From positions 1-30,848 of the forward strand of contig SPJV01000017.1 of NCBI GenBank assembly GCA_006844765.1: a DNA stretch of 30,848 bases, read 5' to 3'. The position numbers and the translations under genes are program-made. This document shows, piece after piece, positions 7,961 through 16,448 of this stretch; within the stretch, counting starts at the first letter, position 1, and each line of letters opens with the position of its first letter. The stretch is from Alphaproteobacteria bacterium. GTDB lineage: Bacteria > Pseudomonadota > Alphaproteobacteria > UBA8366 > Aestuariispiraceae. The notes under the pieces were generated by a model that had not been told where the DNA came from, did no database searches, and saw only the letters and a list, made by a program, of their open reading frames with translations.

Positions 7961-9142
7961 TCACCCCGCCTGGCGAGACTGCGCAGCCAACACCGCTGCG
8001 CGGGGATCACTCGCCTGTCGCTTCGGCATGAAAGGCAAAGCCGTAACTGTTGCTTTGCGGACTCCGTCCCAGGTCTCGACCTGGAACGCCGTTCCTTCAC
8101 CCGCCTGAGCCGCATCGACCAAGCCCAAGGCAAGGTTCCGCTCCAACCGGGGTGAATAGGCAAGGCTGGTCAGCTTTCCGACCGGATTTCCATCCCGCAA
8201 TAACGGCCACGTGGTCTCGTTCCCCGCGAGCCGTTGGCCATCCACCGTCAAACCGACGAGTTGGCGCTGTGGTGGTTTCTTGCTCAAGGCAAGCAAAGCC
8301 TCACGTCCAATACAGTCAGTCACCTTGTCGAGTTGAACCAATCGTCCCAACCCAACGTCGAACGGGGATTCTTCCGGTGTCATATCGACCCCTTGCGAAA
8401 GGATTCCAGATTCAATCCGACGCGTTTGGTTCACGCAGCCCGGCGCCACCTCAAATGGCGCACCGGCTTCCATGAGGGCATCGAAGAGCGCATCGCCTTG
8501 ATCATGGGCGCTAAGATAAATCTCATAACCCAACTCGCCACTCCAGCCGGTGCGGGAAATGACCAAGTCTCGGCCTTGGAACGGCGTCTGCACCGCCCAA
8601 TAATATTTGAGGTCCAGGATATCATCCCCAAACAAGTGGGCCATCAGCGCCGCAGATTGAGGCCCCTGAACCTGGATCACCGTGACCCCTGCATCACGGA
8701 TCGACACGCGCATCCCCGCATTGACAGCAACCCCCTTTGCCCAAAGCTCCAGATCAACATCGGATGTAGAAAGCCAGTAGCGGTCTTTTTCAATTCGCAA
8801 GGCAATCGGATCACACAGAATGCCGCCATCAGGGGCGGTGATCAGGACATATTTGCACTGACCAACGGCGCAGGCCGACATATCCCGAGGGGTCAGGTAT
8901 TGGACGAAGCGTCCCGCATCCGGGCCGGAAATCTCAACCTGCCGCTCCCCCATTGCCGGCCAGAGCGCGACCTTTTCAACGACCTGCCAATATTCGCTTT
9001 CTGGGTCGGAAAACGTGCTGGAGATATAAGTCCGGTTATAGACGGAAAAGTCACGGCATCCATATCGCCATGCGGCCTCGAAGAAAGCACCTTTCCTGAT
9101 CCGCGGCTGAAAACCAATCCGCGCGCCCTTGTGGGGGATCAT
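7961..9142 (-). CDS. GcvT/DmdA-family tetrahydrofolate methyltransferase (DMSP demethylase-like)
   Basis: A 393-residue folate-binding aminomethyltransferase-family protein. It lacks the full GcvT signature and instead resembles the DmdA branch: SEYWQVVEKVALWPAMGERQVEISGPDA (about 49-76), LTPRDMS near 83, CDPIALRI with Asp111, RTGWSGELGYEIYL near 210 and PGCVNQTRRIESGILSQGVD near 236. DmdA moves a methyl group from dimethylsulfoniopropionate to tetrahydrofolate, but many non-DmdA relatives share these features, so the substrate may be another methylated sulfur or nitrogen compound. AAGGGAG lies at good spacing before the ATG. It sits 58 bases downstream of a GcvA-like LysR gene on the same strand, which may regulate it. 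No complete glycine cleavage operon is nearby. Confidence 0.8.
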   Translation of the reverse strand: MIPHKGARIGFQPRIRKGAFFEAAWRYGCRDFSVYNRTYISSTFSDPESEYWQVVEKVALWPAMGERQVEISGPDAGRFVQYLTPRDMSACAVGQCKYVLITAPDGGILCDPIALRIEKDRYWLSTSDVDLELWAKGVAVNAGMRVSIRDAGVTVIQVQGPQSAALMAHLFGDDILDLKYYWAVQTPFQGRDLVISRTGWSGELGYEIYLSAHDQGDALFDALMEAGAPFEVAPGCVNQTRRIESGILSQGVDMTPEESPFDVGLGRLVQLDKVTDCIGREALLALSKKPPQRQLVGLTVDGQRLAGNETTWPLLRDGNPVGKLTSLAYSPRLERNLALGLVDAAQAGEGTAFQVETWDGVRKATVTALPFMPKRQASDPRAAVLAAQSRQAG

Positions 9143-9200
9143 CCTTCACTCCCTTTTAATTTTTGGCGGCCCATTATCCATAGTGCCTTTTGACCAGAGC

Positions 9201-10136
9201 TTAGGGTAATTCTGCTTGGATCGGAACCATGTCTTCTCCGGCGTCAGCAGTTATCTCTTCAATCAACCATTTGCGGAACTGGCGAATGATCCGGTCATTG
9301 CGGGGGCCGGAGAGCATTACATAGCGGCCCATTTCCACCACTTTCAGGCCTGGGACAGGGGCTAATCCCCCCTGTTCGACCTCAATCCGGGTCATTAGCG
9401 GCGGCGCCAGCACCATCCCCATCCCAGCAACCGCGGCCCGCAAGGCGGTATCGTCGATATCGAAATTCTCCCCAAAACGAAGGAGATTAAAGTCTATGCC
9501 GGCTTCCTGTGACCAAAGTTTCCAGTCCCAATCGCCGGCAGCGCAGCTGAGCGCGGGAATGCTCGAAATATCCTCGCCCCCCTGAAACGGTGCCGAACCC
9601 GCGCCCCTCGCGTTAAAGAGAGATGGCGCGGCAACTGGCCGGCAAACATCTCGAAGGATTGGTTCTTCCCCTTTTCCCAAATCGACCCCATGTGGGCGAT
9701 AAAGAATACAGAGATCGGCATCCTCCAGCCCTTTCCCATCATCACCGGTCGTCGTTTCCACCCGGATCGACGCTTCAGGATACCGGGCTTTGAAACGCGC
9801 CAAGACCGGTATGAACCACCGGATGGCGAAGGTTACGCCGACCCTGATCGTCAAGGCATTGGCGCCCCGCATGACCCGCTCCACAGCCTTATCAATCGCG
9901 GCAACCCCTGCGCCTGCCTCTTCCTTCAAGAGCCGCCCGGCCTCGGTCAGCGACAGGGCATTGTTGGACCGGGTGAAAAGTGCCGTCTGAAGCTGACCTT
10001 CCAAAACCTTGATCTGATGGCTGATCGCACTCGCCGTCAAACCAAGCTCAGTCGCGGCCAGCTTGATGCTTGAATGACGGGCGACAGCGATAAAAGCCCG
10101 TACTGCCCGCAATGAGACTGGAGATATTTTCTGCAT
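9201..10136 (-). CDS. LysR-family transcriptional regulator, GcvA-like
   Basis: A 311-residue LysR-type regulator. The N-terminal winged helix-turn-helix covers about residues 7-65, with recognition-helix sequence LGLTASAISHQIKVLE. An effector domain follows from about 93 (ALTIRVGVTFAIRWFIPVLARFKARYP). The layout and the phrase SSIKLAATELGLTASAISHQI are typical of the GcvA subgroup, whose members control glycine cleavage and other amino-acid or beta-lactam responses. Co-orientation with the GcvT/DmdA-like gene 58 bases downstream suggests that it controls that gene or the divergent exporter pair starting at 10262. The intergenic space 10137-10261 is the likely operator region, but I see no clear T-N11-A dyad there. 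Confidence 0.88.
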   Translation of the reverse strand: MQKISPVSLRAVRAFIAVARHSSIKLAATELGLTASAISHQIKVLEGQLQTALFTRSNNALSLTEAGRLLKEEAGAGVAAIDKAVERVMRGANALTIRVGVTFAIRWFIPVLARFKARYPEASIRVETTTGDDGKGLEDADLCILYRPHGVDLGKGEEPILRDVCRPVAAPSLFNARGAGSAPFQGGEDISSIPALSCAAGDWDWKLWSQEAGIDFNLLRFGENFDIDDTALRAAVAGMGMVLAPPLMTRIEVEQGGLAPVPGLKVVEMGRYVMLSGPRNDRIIRQFRKWLIEEITADAGEDMVPIQAELP

Positions 10137-10261
10137 CGATTTTTCTCATCTCATATGAATTCTACCCGTTTGAAGTAAAGCATAGTTTCAGAGAATAGTT
10201 GAGGAAATTCGATGCAGAGTCACACAAATTTGACACAAGCCCCGACATAAAAGGATCAATG

Positions 10262-11140
10262 ATGCCCGTGTTAACCACAAATGCCAGGGCAGTTCTCTGG
10301 GTAATCATCGGTACCGCAATTTTCTCGGTCGTTTACGCGTCCGGGAAGTTTGCCGGTGACACAGCGTCTTCCCCGCAAATTATCTTTCTTCGATATATCG
10401 GGGGCTTGATTGTGCTTTTCGCCATCGTCTGGATGCAAGGCCAGCGCCTTCGGGATTATCGCAGCCCACGCCCCGTCGCGCATTTAGGCAGAGCGATCAC
10501 CGGGTGCTTCGGTGCCACCGCAATCAATCATGCGTCCGCCAAAATGCCGATTGTCGACGCGACAGCTTTCGCGATGTTGTATGTGGTCCTGGTGATCCCG
10601 TTGGCCATCGTGTTCTTCAAGGAAAAGGTGGCGCGCATCCATTGGGTTGCAATCCTTGCCGCGACGATTGGGGCGGCAACGATCCTGCTCTCTCGCGGCG
10701 CATTTCAAACTGTGTCGGTAGAGTATCTCATTCCAGCGTTCATTGCCGGAGGTGGCGCGCTCCTCCTCGCGTTCGAGGGGCTGTTGATTAAGGCCTTGAG
10801 CGAACAGGAAAAACCAATGTCGGTGCTGTTGCATGTCAATATATTCGGGCTTCTACTGCTGTCCGGCCCGGCCTATTTGACATGGGAATCGATTGATCTC
10901 CTCGAAAGTCTTCCCTTTGTACTCCTCGGCCCCTTCGCGATATCAGCACAATATTGCATCATTCGAGGATACAGGATGGCCGATATCGCCATTGTCGGAC
11001 CAATCGACTACACATGGCTGATCTTTGCAGGGTTTATCGGCGTTACCTTCTTTGGAGAAATCCCAACCATTCCTGTGATGATCGGCGCCGGTCTGATCGC
11101 AGGCAGCGGTATTTTGCTCTCGGTCCAACGGGCTGGCTAA
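10262..11140 (+). CDS. EamA/DMT-family transporter (first of a tandem pair)
   Basis: A 292-residue ten-helix transporter with two EamA repeats, beginning MPVLTTNARAVLWVIIGTAIFSV. The frame is open further upstream to a TTG at 10199, but that extension is hydrophilic and has no ribosome-binding signal. AAAGGA ends 6 bases before the ATG at 10262, which I take as the start; the ATG at 10259 is possible but too close. YAMADVAIVGPIDY-like sequence (RMADIAIVGPIDYTWL) near the C-terminal half is typical of the RhaT/YdcZ-like DMT group. The gene is divergent from the LysR gene and followed after 50 bases by a second EamA gene. Likely an exporter of amino acids or related metabolites; substrate unknown. 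Confidence 0.87.
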   Translation: MPVLTTNARAVLWVIIGTAIFSVVYASGKFAGDTASSPQIIFLRYIGGLIVLFAIVWMQGQRLRDYRSPRPVAHLGRAITGCFGATAINHASAKMPIVDATAFAMLYVVLVIPLAIVFFKEKVARIHWVAILAATIGAATILLSRGAFQTVSVEYLIPAFIAGGGALLLAFEGLLIKALSEQEKPMSVLLHVNIFGLLLLSGPAYLTWESIDLLESLPFVLLGPFAISAQYCIIRGYRMADIAIVGPIDYTWLIFAGFIGVTFFGEIPTIPVMIGAGLIAGSGILLSVQRAG

Positions 11141-11190
11141 TCGCCGCTATCCATGCGAAGGGGGGAGGAGAAACCGCTAAAGGTGCTCCC

Positions 11191-12057
11191 ATGACCTTCC
11201 CCCATCTTGCCTTCGTCATCGTGATCAACGTGATCTGGGGATCGATGTTTATCGTCGGCACCTTGGGCCTGGAAGAGTTCCCCCCGATTTTCTTCAGCGC
11301 GCTGCGATTCGTACTGCTGTCAGTGCTGTTGATCGGCTATGTTGCGGTTCCTCGCCGTCTCATTTTACCGCTCCTCTGGATTGGGTTGGTTATCGGCGTC
11401 GGGATGTATCTAACGCTCTATCTGTCACTCGCACTGGCAGAGAACACAGCCTCCGTCGCCCTGGTGAGCAAGCTTGAGGTTCCCTTCGCAATTATCCTGG
11501 GTGTCGTCATTTTGGGAGAGAAGATCGGCATCAAGCGAATAGCCGGCGTTGCGATCGCCATGGTCGGTGCGATTGTGATCGGGTTTGACCCGTCGGCGGC
11601 GGATGATCTGCCCGCGTTGTTCTGGATGACCGCCTCCGGAGCGCTCTTCGCCTTGTCCATGGTCATGATCCGACGATTGGGGGAGAGCGTCTCGGCACTG
11701 ACCGTCACTGCGTGGATTTCAATCGTCGGCGCACCCGTTCTCTTCGCCGTCTCCATGATCTTCGAAACCGACCATATGACGATCTTGCAAGAGGCAACAT
11801 GGCATGGCTGGAGCGCGCTCGCCTATACTGTCCTGTTTGGATCCATCATTGCGCATAGCGGTTACTACTATCTGCTGCAGCATTACCCGGTCGGTATGAT
11901 TGCACCATTCTCCCTGCTCTCTCCCGTCTTCGCCGTGATCGGTGGCGTGCTGTTTCTCGATGATGCGTTGACGCCCGGATTGATCGCTGGCGGCCTATTG
12001 GTCCTCGCAGGTGTCGCCTGGATCAACTACCGGACGGGCAAGGTAAAACAGTATTGA
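11191..12057 (+). CDS. EamA/DMT-family transporter (second of a tandem pair)
   Basis: A 288-residue membrane protein with ten predicted helices, starting MTFPHLAFVIVINVIWGSMFI. Inside each repeat are the usual EamA features, such as ALAENTASVALVSKLEVPFAIILGVVILGEKIG and AHSGYYYLLQHYPVGMIAPFSLLSPVFAVIGG. The frame stays open upstream to 10954, overlapping the previous gene, but the ATG at 11191 is preceded by AAGGTG at 6 bases and starts exactly at the first helix, so I choose it. It differs strongly in sequence from the preceding EamA gene and is therefore not a recent duplicate. The two could act as partners or export different substrates. A small tandem repeat follows its stop codon. Confidence 0.87.
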   Translation: MTFPHLAFVIVINVIWGSMFIVGTLGLEEFPPIFFSALRFVLLSVLLIGYVAVPRRLILPLLWIGLVIGVGMYLTLYLSLALAENTASVALVSKLEVPFAIILGVVILGEKIGIKRIAGVAIAMVGAIVIGFDPSAADDLPALFWMTASGALFALSMVMIRRLGESVSALTVTAWISIVGAPVLFAVSMIFETDHMTILQEATWHGWSALAYTVLFGSIIAHSGYYYLLQHYPVGMIAPFSLLSPVFAVIGGVLFLDDALTPGLIAGGLLVLAGVAWINYRTGKVKQY

Positions 12058-12067
12058 GCCCTGTGTT

Positions 12068-12121
12068 CCGAAAGACTGATCTCGGCCAACAGATTGAACT
12101 CGGCCAAAAGACTGATCCGAG
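12068..12121. repeat. 18-bp degenerate tandem repeat, 3 copies
   Basis: Three 18-base units start at 12068, 12086 and 12104: CCGAAAGACTGATCTCGG, CCAACAGATTGAACTCGG and CCAAAAGACTGATCCGAG. The core CC-N3-AGAYTGA is shared. The array starts 10 bases after the stop of the second tandem EamA gene and ends about 80 bases before the amine oxidase. No dyad symmetry suggests a regulator site; slipped-strand duplication is the simplest origin. Confidence 0.55.
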
Positions 12122-12201
12122 GTCCATTTGAGGGGGCTTGCCAGTCAAATTCCAAAAGGCCAGACTGACGGTCTTCGAAAAACGATTACAGTGATATCAA
12201 G

Positions 12202-13476
12202 ATGACCATAGAAACCGACGTCGCGATCATCGGCGCTGGCTCGGCCGGCTTGTCGACGGCCAAGGCCCTGCGCGAAAAAGGAATCGCCTTTCAGGTGGTT
12301 GAAGGATCACACCGGATTGGCGGACGCGCCTATTCAGAAGAGATAGCGCCGGGCGTGTGGTTTGACCTCGGCTGTTCCTATCTACATCTGGGCGATGCCA
12401 ATCCCTTCAAGGATATCGCGGCATCATTGGACATCCCTCTCTGTCACGAACGCGCCGACATGTTCTCAGATGAAAACTTGAATGCCTGGGACAATGGTCG
12501 CCGGCTTGAAGGCGCGGCGTTGAAAGCGTTTTTGGACTATCGGGATGCCAATGAAGCCAGTATCGCCGCCTCGGTCGCACGCGGAGAAGATCGCGCAATT
12601 GTCGATCTGATCGACATGGAGAGCGAATTTGCACCGTCCTACATAAATGGCCTGGCTTCCTTGAACACCCTTGATGTTGATGAGACTTCCGCCAAGGACT
12701 ACCTTGATTTCGGTGCCGGCTATGAAGGACGACACCTTGATATTCCGGTGCCGGATGGCTATGGGAACCTGGTCAAAGCCTGGGGCGCCGATGTGCCGGT
12801 TACCCTGAATGCCAAGGTAGAGGAAATCGATTTCACGGGCCCTGGCGTAACGATCAAAACGGCTAAGGGCGACCTGAAAGCCAAACTGGCGGTCATTACG
12901 GTTTCAACCGGCATTCTTGCCGCCGGGGATATCAAATTCACGCCCGCCCTGCCTTCAGAGAAATTGGACGCGGCGCGGGGCCTCCCTTGCGGCACGGAAA
13001 ACAAGATCTGTGTTCATTTCGACACAGATGTATTCGGAGCGGACGGAACCGGGTATCACAGAACCTGGACGGATGATGACGAGCCCTCTGGCTTTGAAGC
13101 CAGTGTCATGGGGTTGAACACCGCCATCGTCTTTACCGGGGGACGCCATGCGATCTGGCTGGAACGCCAAGGGCAACAGGCCGGCCACGACTATGCGGTC
13201 AATCAAATCGCCAATGTCTTCGGAAATGACATCCGCAATCATATCACCCGCTCCATCGTCACAGCCTGGACGACGGAACCCTGGACACGGGGATCCTATT
13301 CCTGTGCCTTGCCCGGACAGGCCTATCAGCGGGAGACCATGAAGCAGTCGGTTGAGGAACGCTTGTTCTTTGCCGGGGAAGCCACCGCCATCGGGGTCAA
13401 TTCAACCTGCCACGGCGCCTATTTATCCGGCCTTCGCGTCGCCGAGGAAATTGTCGCAGCCTTAGCGCAAAAATAA
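12202..13476 (+). CDS. FAD-dependent amine oxidase (flavin monoamine oxidase family)
   Basis: A 424-residue flavoprotein. The N-terminal dinucleotide-binding motif GAGSAG is at residues 11-16, Glu34 binds the ribose, and RIGGRAYS (38-45) is the conserved GG-R motif of the amine oxidase/monoamine oxidase family. The C terminus has the FAD-contacting FFAGEATAIGVNSTCHGAYLSG. Such enzymes oxidise primary or secondary amines, polyamines or amino acids with oxygen, releasing aldehyde, ammonia and peroxide. The substrate is unknown. There is no signal peptide, so it is probably cytoplasmic. The gene is transcribed in the same direction as the two EamA exporters, 144 bases downstream, and is convergent with the siaC-like gene. 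Confidence 0.88.
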   Translation: MTIETDVAIIGAGSAGLSTAKALREKGIAFQVVEGSHRIGGRAYSEEIAPGVWFDLGCSYLHLGDANPFKDIAASLDIPLCHERADMFSDENLNAWDNGRRLEGAALKAFLDYRDANEASIAASVARGEDRAIVDLIDMESEFAPSYINGLASLNTLDVDETSAKDYLDFGAGYEGRHLDIPVPDGYGNLVKAWGADVPVTLNAKVEEIDFTGPGVTIKTAKGDLKAKLAVITVSTGILAAGDIKFTPALPSEKLDAARGLPCGTENKICVHFDTDVFGADGTGYHRTWTDDDEPSGFEASVMGLNTAIVFTGGRHAIWLERQGQQAGHDYAVNQIANVFGNDIRNHITRSIVTAWTTEPWTRGSYSCALPGQAYQRETMKQSVEERLFFAGEATAIGVNSTCHGAYLSGLRVAEEIVAALAQK

Positions 13477-13565
13477 GGGCGTTGTGCTGATCACTTGAGA
13501 ATCGCGTTTTTCCGGGGCGAAACGGGCAGAGACAAAGAAACTATCTGCGGTGGACGCGGCAAACC

Positions 13566-13937
13566 TTATTCGTCGCGGTACTCGATGATATACTTCGCCG
13601 TCTTCAAGTTATCCGTCAGCTCCTCACCCCGTTCCAGCATCTCATCATCCGGGTCATCAACGACCCAAATGACTGCGACGTCGAATCCGCGTTCTGCTGC
13701 TTTGTCGACGTCATCGAACAGTTTTCCGATGACTTCAGCGCTGGAGGAATTGAAATAAATCAGGTCAACCTTGACCTCGATTGAGCGTGGTTCTCCCGCA
13801 AGAACCCTTGCGACTGACTCTCTAAACTCGGCATAAAATTCTTCGACGTTCTCGGGATACGATTCACCGCTGATACAGAAACGCCCAGCCGCCTCATCAA
13901 TCTCAATGGCTGGGGTATATGCCGCCCCTTCCGACAT
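13566..13937 (-). CDS. SiaC-family (DUF1987) regulatory phosphoprotein
   Basis: A 123-residue protein matching the SiaC/DUF1987 fold throughout: an N-terminal strand with TPAIEIDEAAGRFCISGESYPEN (8-30), the central LIYFNSSSAEVI (59-70) and the acidic tail DDPDDEMLERGEEL. In Pseudomonas SiaC the threonine in the equivalent YFNTSSS motif is phosphorylated by the SiaB kinase and dephosphorylated by SiaA, and unphosphorylated SiaC activates the diguanylate cyclase SiaD. Here Ser64 occupies that position. No siaA, siaB or siaD gene occurs in the window, so this copy is orphaned. It starts 22 bases after pheT with a strong AGGGAGAGG ribosome-binding site and is probably co-transcribed at the end of the phe cluster. 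Confidence 0.85.
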   Translation of the reverse strand: MSEGAAYTPAIEIDEAAGRFCISGESYPENVEEFYAEFRESVARVLAGEPRSIEVKVDLIYFNSSSAEVIGKLFDDVDKAAERGFDVAVIWVVDDPDDEMLERGEELTDNLKTAKYIIEYRDE

Positions 13938-13959
13938 TTCGCCTCTCCCTTACCGACCA

Positions 13960-16365
13960 TCAGCCCCGCAAGGAACCACCGGTCTGCTTTTCAACATTCG
14001 CAACAATCTTACCAGAAACTGCTTCGATTTCCTTGTCGGTCAAGGTCGCGTCCTTCGGCTGAAGAGTAACCGCAATCGCAACCGACTTGCGCCCGTCCAA
14101 TTCTGCGCCTTCGTAAACATCGAAGACTTCTGCCGCCACGACAAGCTGTTTATCAGCCCCCATTGCGGCACGGGACAGTTTATCAGCCTGAACGTCCGCA
14201 TCGACCATGAAGGCAAAATCCCGCGTCAAAGGCTGATACGGTGAAATTTTCAGCAGCACTCGCGACTTGCCGCCGCCCTTTTTAGACTTCGGTTGCGGAA
14301 TCCTGTCCATGAAGATTTCAAAGCCGGCAGCCCGCCCTTTCAGGCCCGAGCGCCGAACCGTGCCCGGATGAATCTCGCCGAAATACGCGATCACATTGGG
14401 ACCAAGCCGCAAACAGCCGGAGCGGCCGGGGTGATACCAACCCGGCGCATCTGTCGAAACCTGGAACCTATCGACCGGCGCACCGCATGCGTCCAGCACC
14501 GCCATCACATCCGCCTTCGCATCAAATGCATCAACCGGGCGAACAGCCCCTTCCCAGTTGCGCGGGACAGCCTGCCCGACACGAATGCCGGCAGCGACCA
14601 TGTCCTGACCCTTCGGCGACATATCACGATAGGCCGGCCCAACTTCAAACAGACCAGCATCCGGCTGTCCCCGGTCGGCATTGCGGGCCGCAGCGCTCAA
14701 CAGATTCGGCAGGATCGATGGGCGCATCGCATCCAGATCCGCGCTGATCGGGTTGGCCAGCATCATCTCATCACTGCCGCCGCCGAAATGTTCAGCTTCT
14801 GCACGCGGCATGAAAGACCACGTCACCGCTTCCAACAGACCACGCCCCGCCAGCACTTTCTTGGAGAAAGCCACCCGGCGTTGGGCAAGGCTCAGGATGG
14901 GTTGCGGCAAGGCAGTTTCGCGTTCCAGCGACAAGGCTGGGACTTTATCGAAGCCGTGGATCCGCAAGACTTCTTCGATCAGGCAATGTTCATGTTCGAT
15001 ATCATTGCGCCAGGTTGGCGTCGTCGCCTGGATCGCGCCATCTTCGACCGTCGTCTCAAAGCCGAGCTTGCTGAGAATAGTTTCCGCATCAGCAGCGGAG
15101 ATATCACAACCGCCGAAGCTTTTCAGGCGTTCCGGGCGCATGCTGACCGAAATCCGGTTATCCGGTTTCGTCCCGGCAGATGTCAGACGGGAGGTCTCGC
15201 CTCCACACAGTTCCAGCACCATGCGGGCAGCCACATCCGGGCCCCATTCGACACTGTCCGGGTCGAGACCCCGTTCAAAGCGGAAGCGCGCATCTGAATT
15301 GATGCCGAGCCGCCGGCCCGTCGCCGCAACACGGATCGGATCGAAAAGGGCGACTTCGAGGAAAACCTCCGTCGTCTCTTCCGTGCAGCCGGAGAGCTCG
15401 CCCCCCATAACGCCACCGATACCGTCGACCGTATCCCCATCCATGATGGCGGTCATACCGGCTTCCATCGTGTATTCCTTGCCATCAAGTGCCAGGATCG
15501 TTTCCCCACCCTTGCACGGCCGCATAACCAAGGTGTCGCTCTTGACCTTTGCCGCGTCGAAGACATGCAGCGGACGCCCCAGATCGAAGGTCACATAGTT
15601 GGTGATGTCCACCAGTGCCGAAATCGGCCGCAACCCTATCGCCATAAGACGCTGCTGCATCCAGGCCGGGGACGGGCCATTCTTCACATTGCGGAAATGG
15701 CGACCGGTCACGAAAGGACAGTCATCACCGACTTCATCTGCCCGGGCCCAAGAGATGGGCGAGTCATAGCTGCCTTCAACCTTCGGCGCATTGAGCGGCT
15801 TCAGCGTACCGAGGCCCTTTGCCGCCAAGTCCCGCGCAATGCCGCGCACACCAAGGGCATCGCCCCGGTTCGGGGTAACCCCGATTTCAATCACCGGATC
15901 GTCGAGACCCATATATGTCGCGAAGCTCTCGCCCAGGGGCGCATCATCGGGCAGATCGATAATCCCATCATGATCATCGGACAACCCCATCTCCCGCTCG
16001 GAACAGAGCATGCCATTGGATTCTTCACCGCGCAGGACGCCCGGCTTCAAGTCCACGCCTGTGCCAGGGATATGACTGCCGGAAGGCGCGAAGACCCCCT
16101 TCATCCCGGTCCGGGCATTCGGCGCACCGCAAACCACCTGCACGACCTCACCGGTTCCGGTCTCGACCATGCAGACGCGCAGCCGATCCGCATTCGGATG
16201 TTGCTTGGCTTCGCGCACATAGCAGATCGTAAACGGCTCAAGCTGAGCGGCAGCGTCTTCAACGCCTTCCAACTCCAACCCAATAGAGGTCAACGCACCG
16301 GTGATCTCCTCCAACGAGGCATCGGTTTCCAGGTGATCCTTAAGCCAGGACAGGGTGAATTTCAT
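13960..16365 (-). CDS. pheT: Phenylalanine--tRNA ligase beta subunit
   Basis: An 801-residue bacterial-type PheRS beta subunit, full length. It begins MKFTLSWLKDHLETDASLEEI. A tRNA-binding EMAP-like domain (about 39-150) follows, with QHPNADRLRVCMVETG. The B3/B4 editing domain is about 210-390, the B5 domain about 405-475, the catalytic-like core comes next, and the C-terminal anticodon-binding ferredoxin-fold domain is about 707-800 (SPYQPLTRDFAFMVDADV). It forms the alpha2beta2 synthetase with PheS. It is separated from pheS by three unrelated genes (GNAT and two oxygenases) instead of following it directly. An 83-base gap precedes it, and the SiaC-like gene follows after 22 bases. Confidence 0.97.
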   Translation of the reverse strand: MKFTLSWLKDHLETDASLEEITGALTSIGLELEGVEDAAAQLEPFTICYVREAKQHPNADRLRVCMVETGTGEVVQVVCGAPNARTGMKGVFAPSGSHIPGTGVDLKPGVLRGEESNGMLCSEREMGLSDDHDGIIDLPDDAPLGESFATYMGLDDPVIEIGVTPNRGDALGVRGIARDLAAKGLGTLKPLNAPKVEGSYDSPISWARADEVGDDCPFVTGRHFRNVKNGPSPAWMQQRLMAIGLRPISALVDITNYVTFDLGRPLHVFDAAKVKSDTLVMRPCKGGETILALDGKEYTMEAGMTAIMDGDTVDGIGGVMGGELSGCTEETTEVFLEVALFDPIRVAATGRRLGINSDARFRFERGLDPDSVEWGPDVAARMVLELCGGETSRLTSAGTKPDNRISVSMRPERLKSFGGCDISAADAETILSKLGFETTVEDGAIQATTPTWRNDIEHEHCLIEEVLRIHGFDKVPALSLERETALPQPILSLAQRRVAFSKKVLAGRGLLEAVTWSFMPRAEAEHFGGGSDEMMLANPISADLDAMRPSILPNLLSAAARNADRGQPDAGLFEVGPAYRDMSPKGQDMVAAGIRVGQAVPRNWEGAVRPVDAFDAKADVMAVLDACGAPVDRFQVSTDAPGWYHPGRSGCLRLGPNVIAYFGEIHPGTVRRSGLKGRAAGFEIFMDRIPQPKSKKGGGKSRVLLKISPYQPLTRDFAFMVDADVQADKLSRAAMGADKQLVVAAEVFDVYEGAELDGRKSVAIAVTLQPKDATLTDKEIEAVSGKIVANVEKQTGGSLRG

Positions 16366-16448
16366 AAGCTTTATCCGCGCGATCTTATCAGAAAGACGCA
16401 GGGTATAACCGAGCGGACGGGGGGCGACAATGCTATGCTTTGCCTCGA

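Noticed and set aside
8234..9193. 319-codon plus-strand frame opposite the GcvT/DmdA-like gene
   Set aside because: Shadow of a conserved protein on the other strand.
10137..10261. Promoter-like TTGAAG-17-GAATAG between the LysR and EamA genes
   Set aside because: The -10 matches consensus at only two positions; too weak to annotate.
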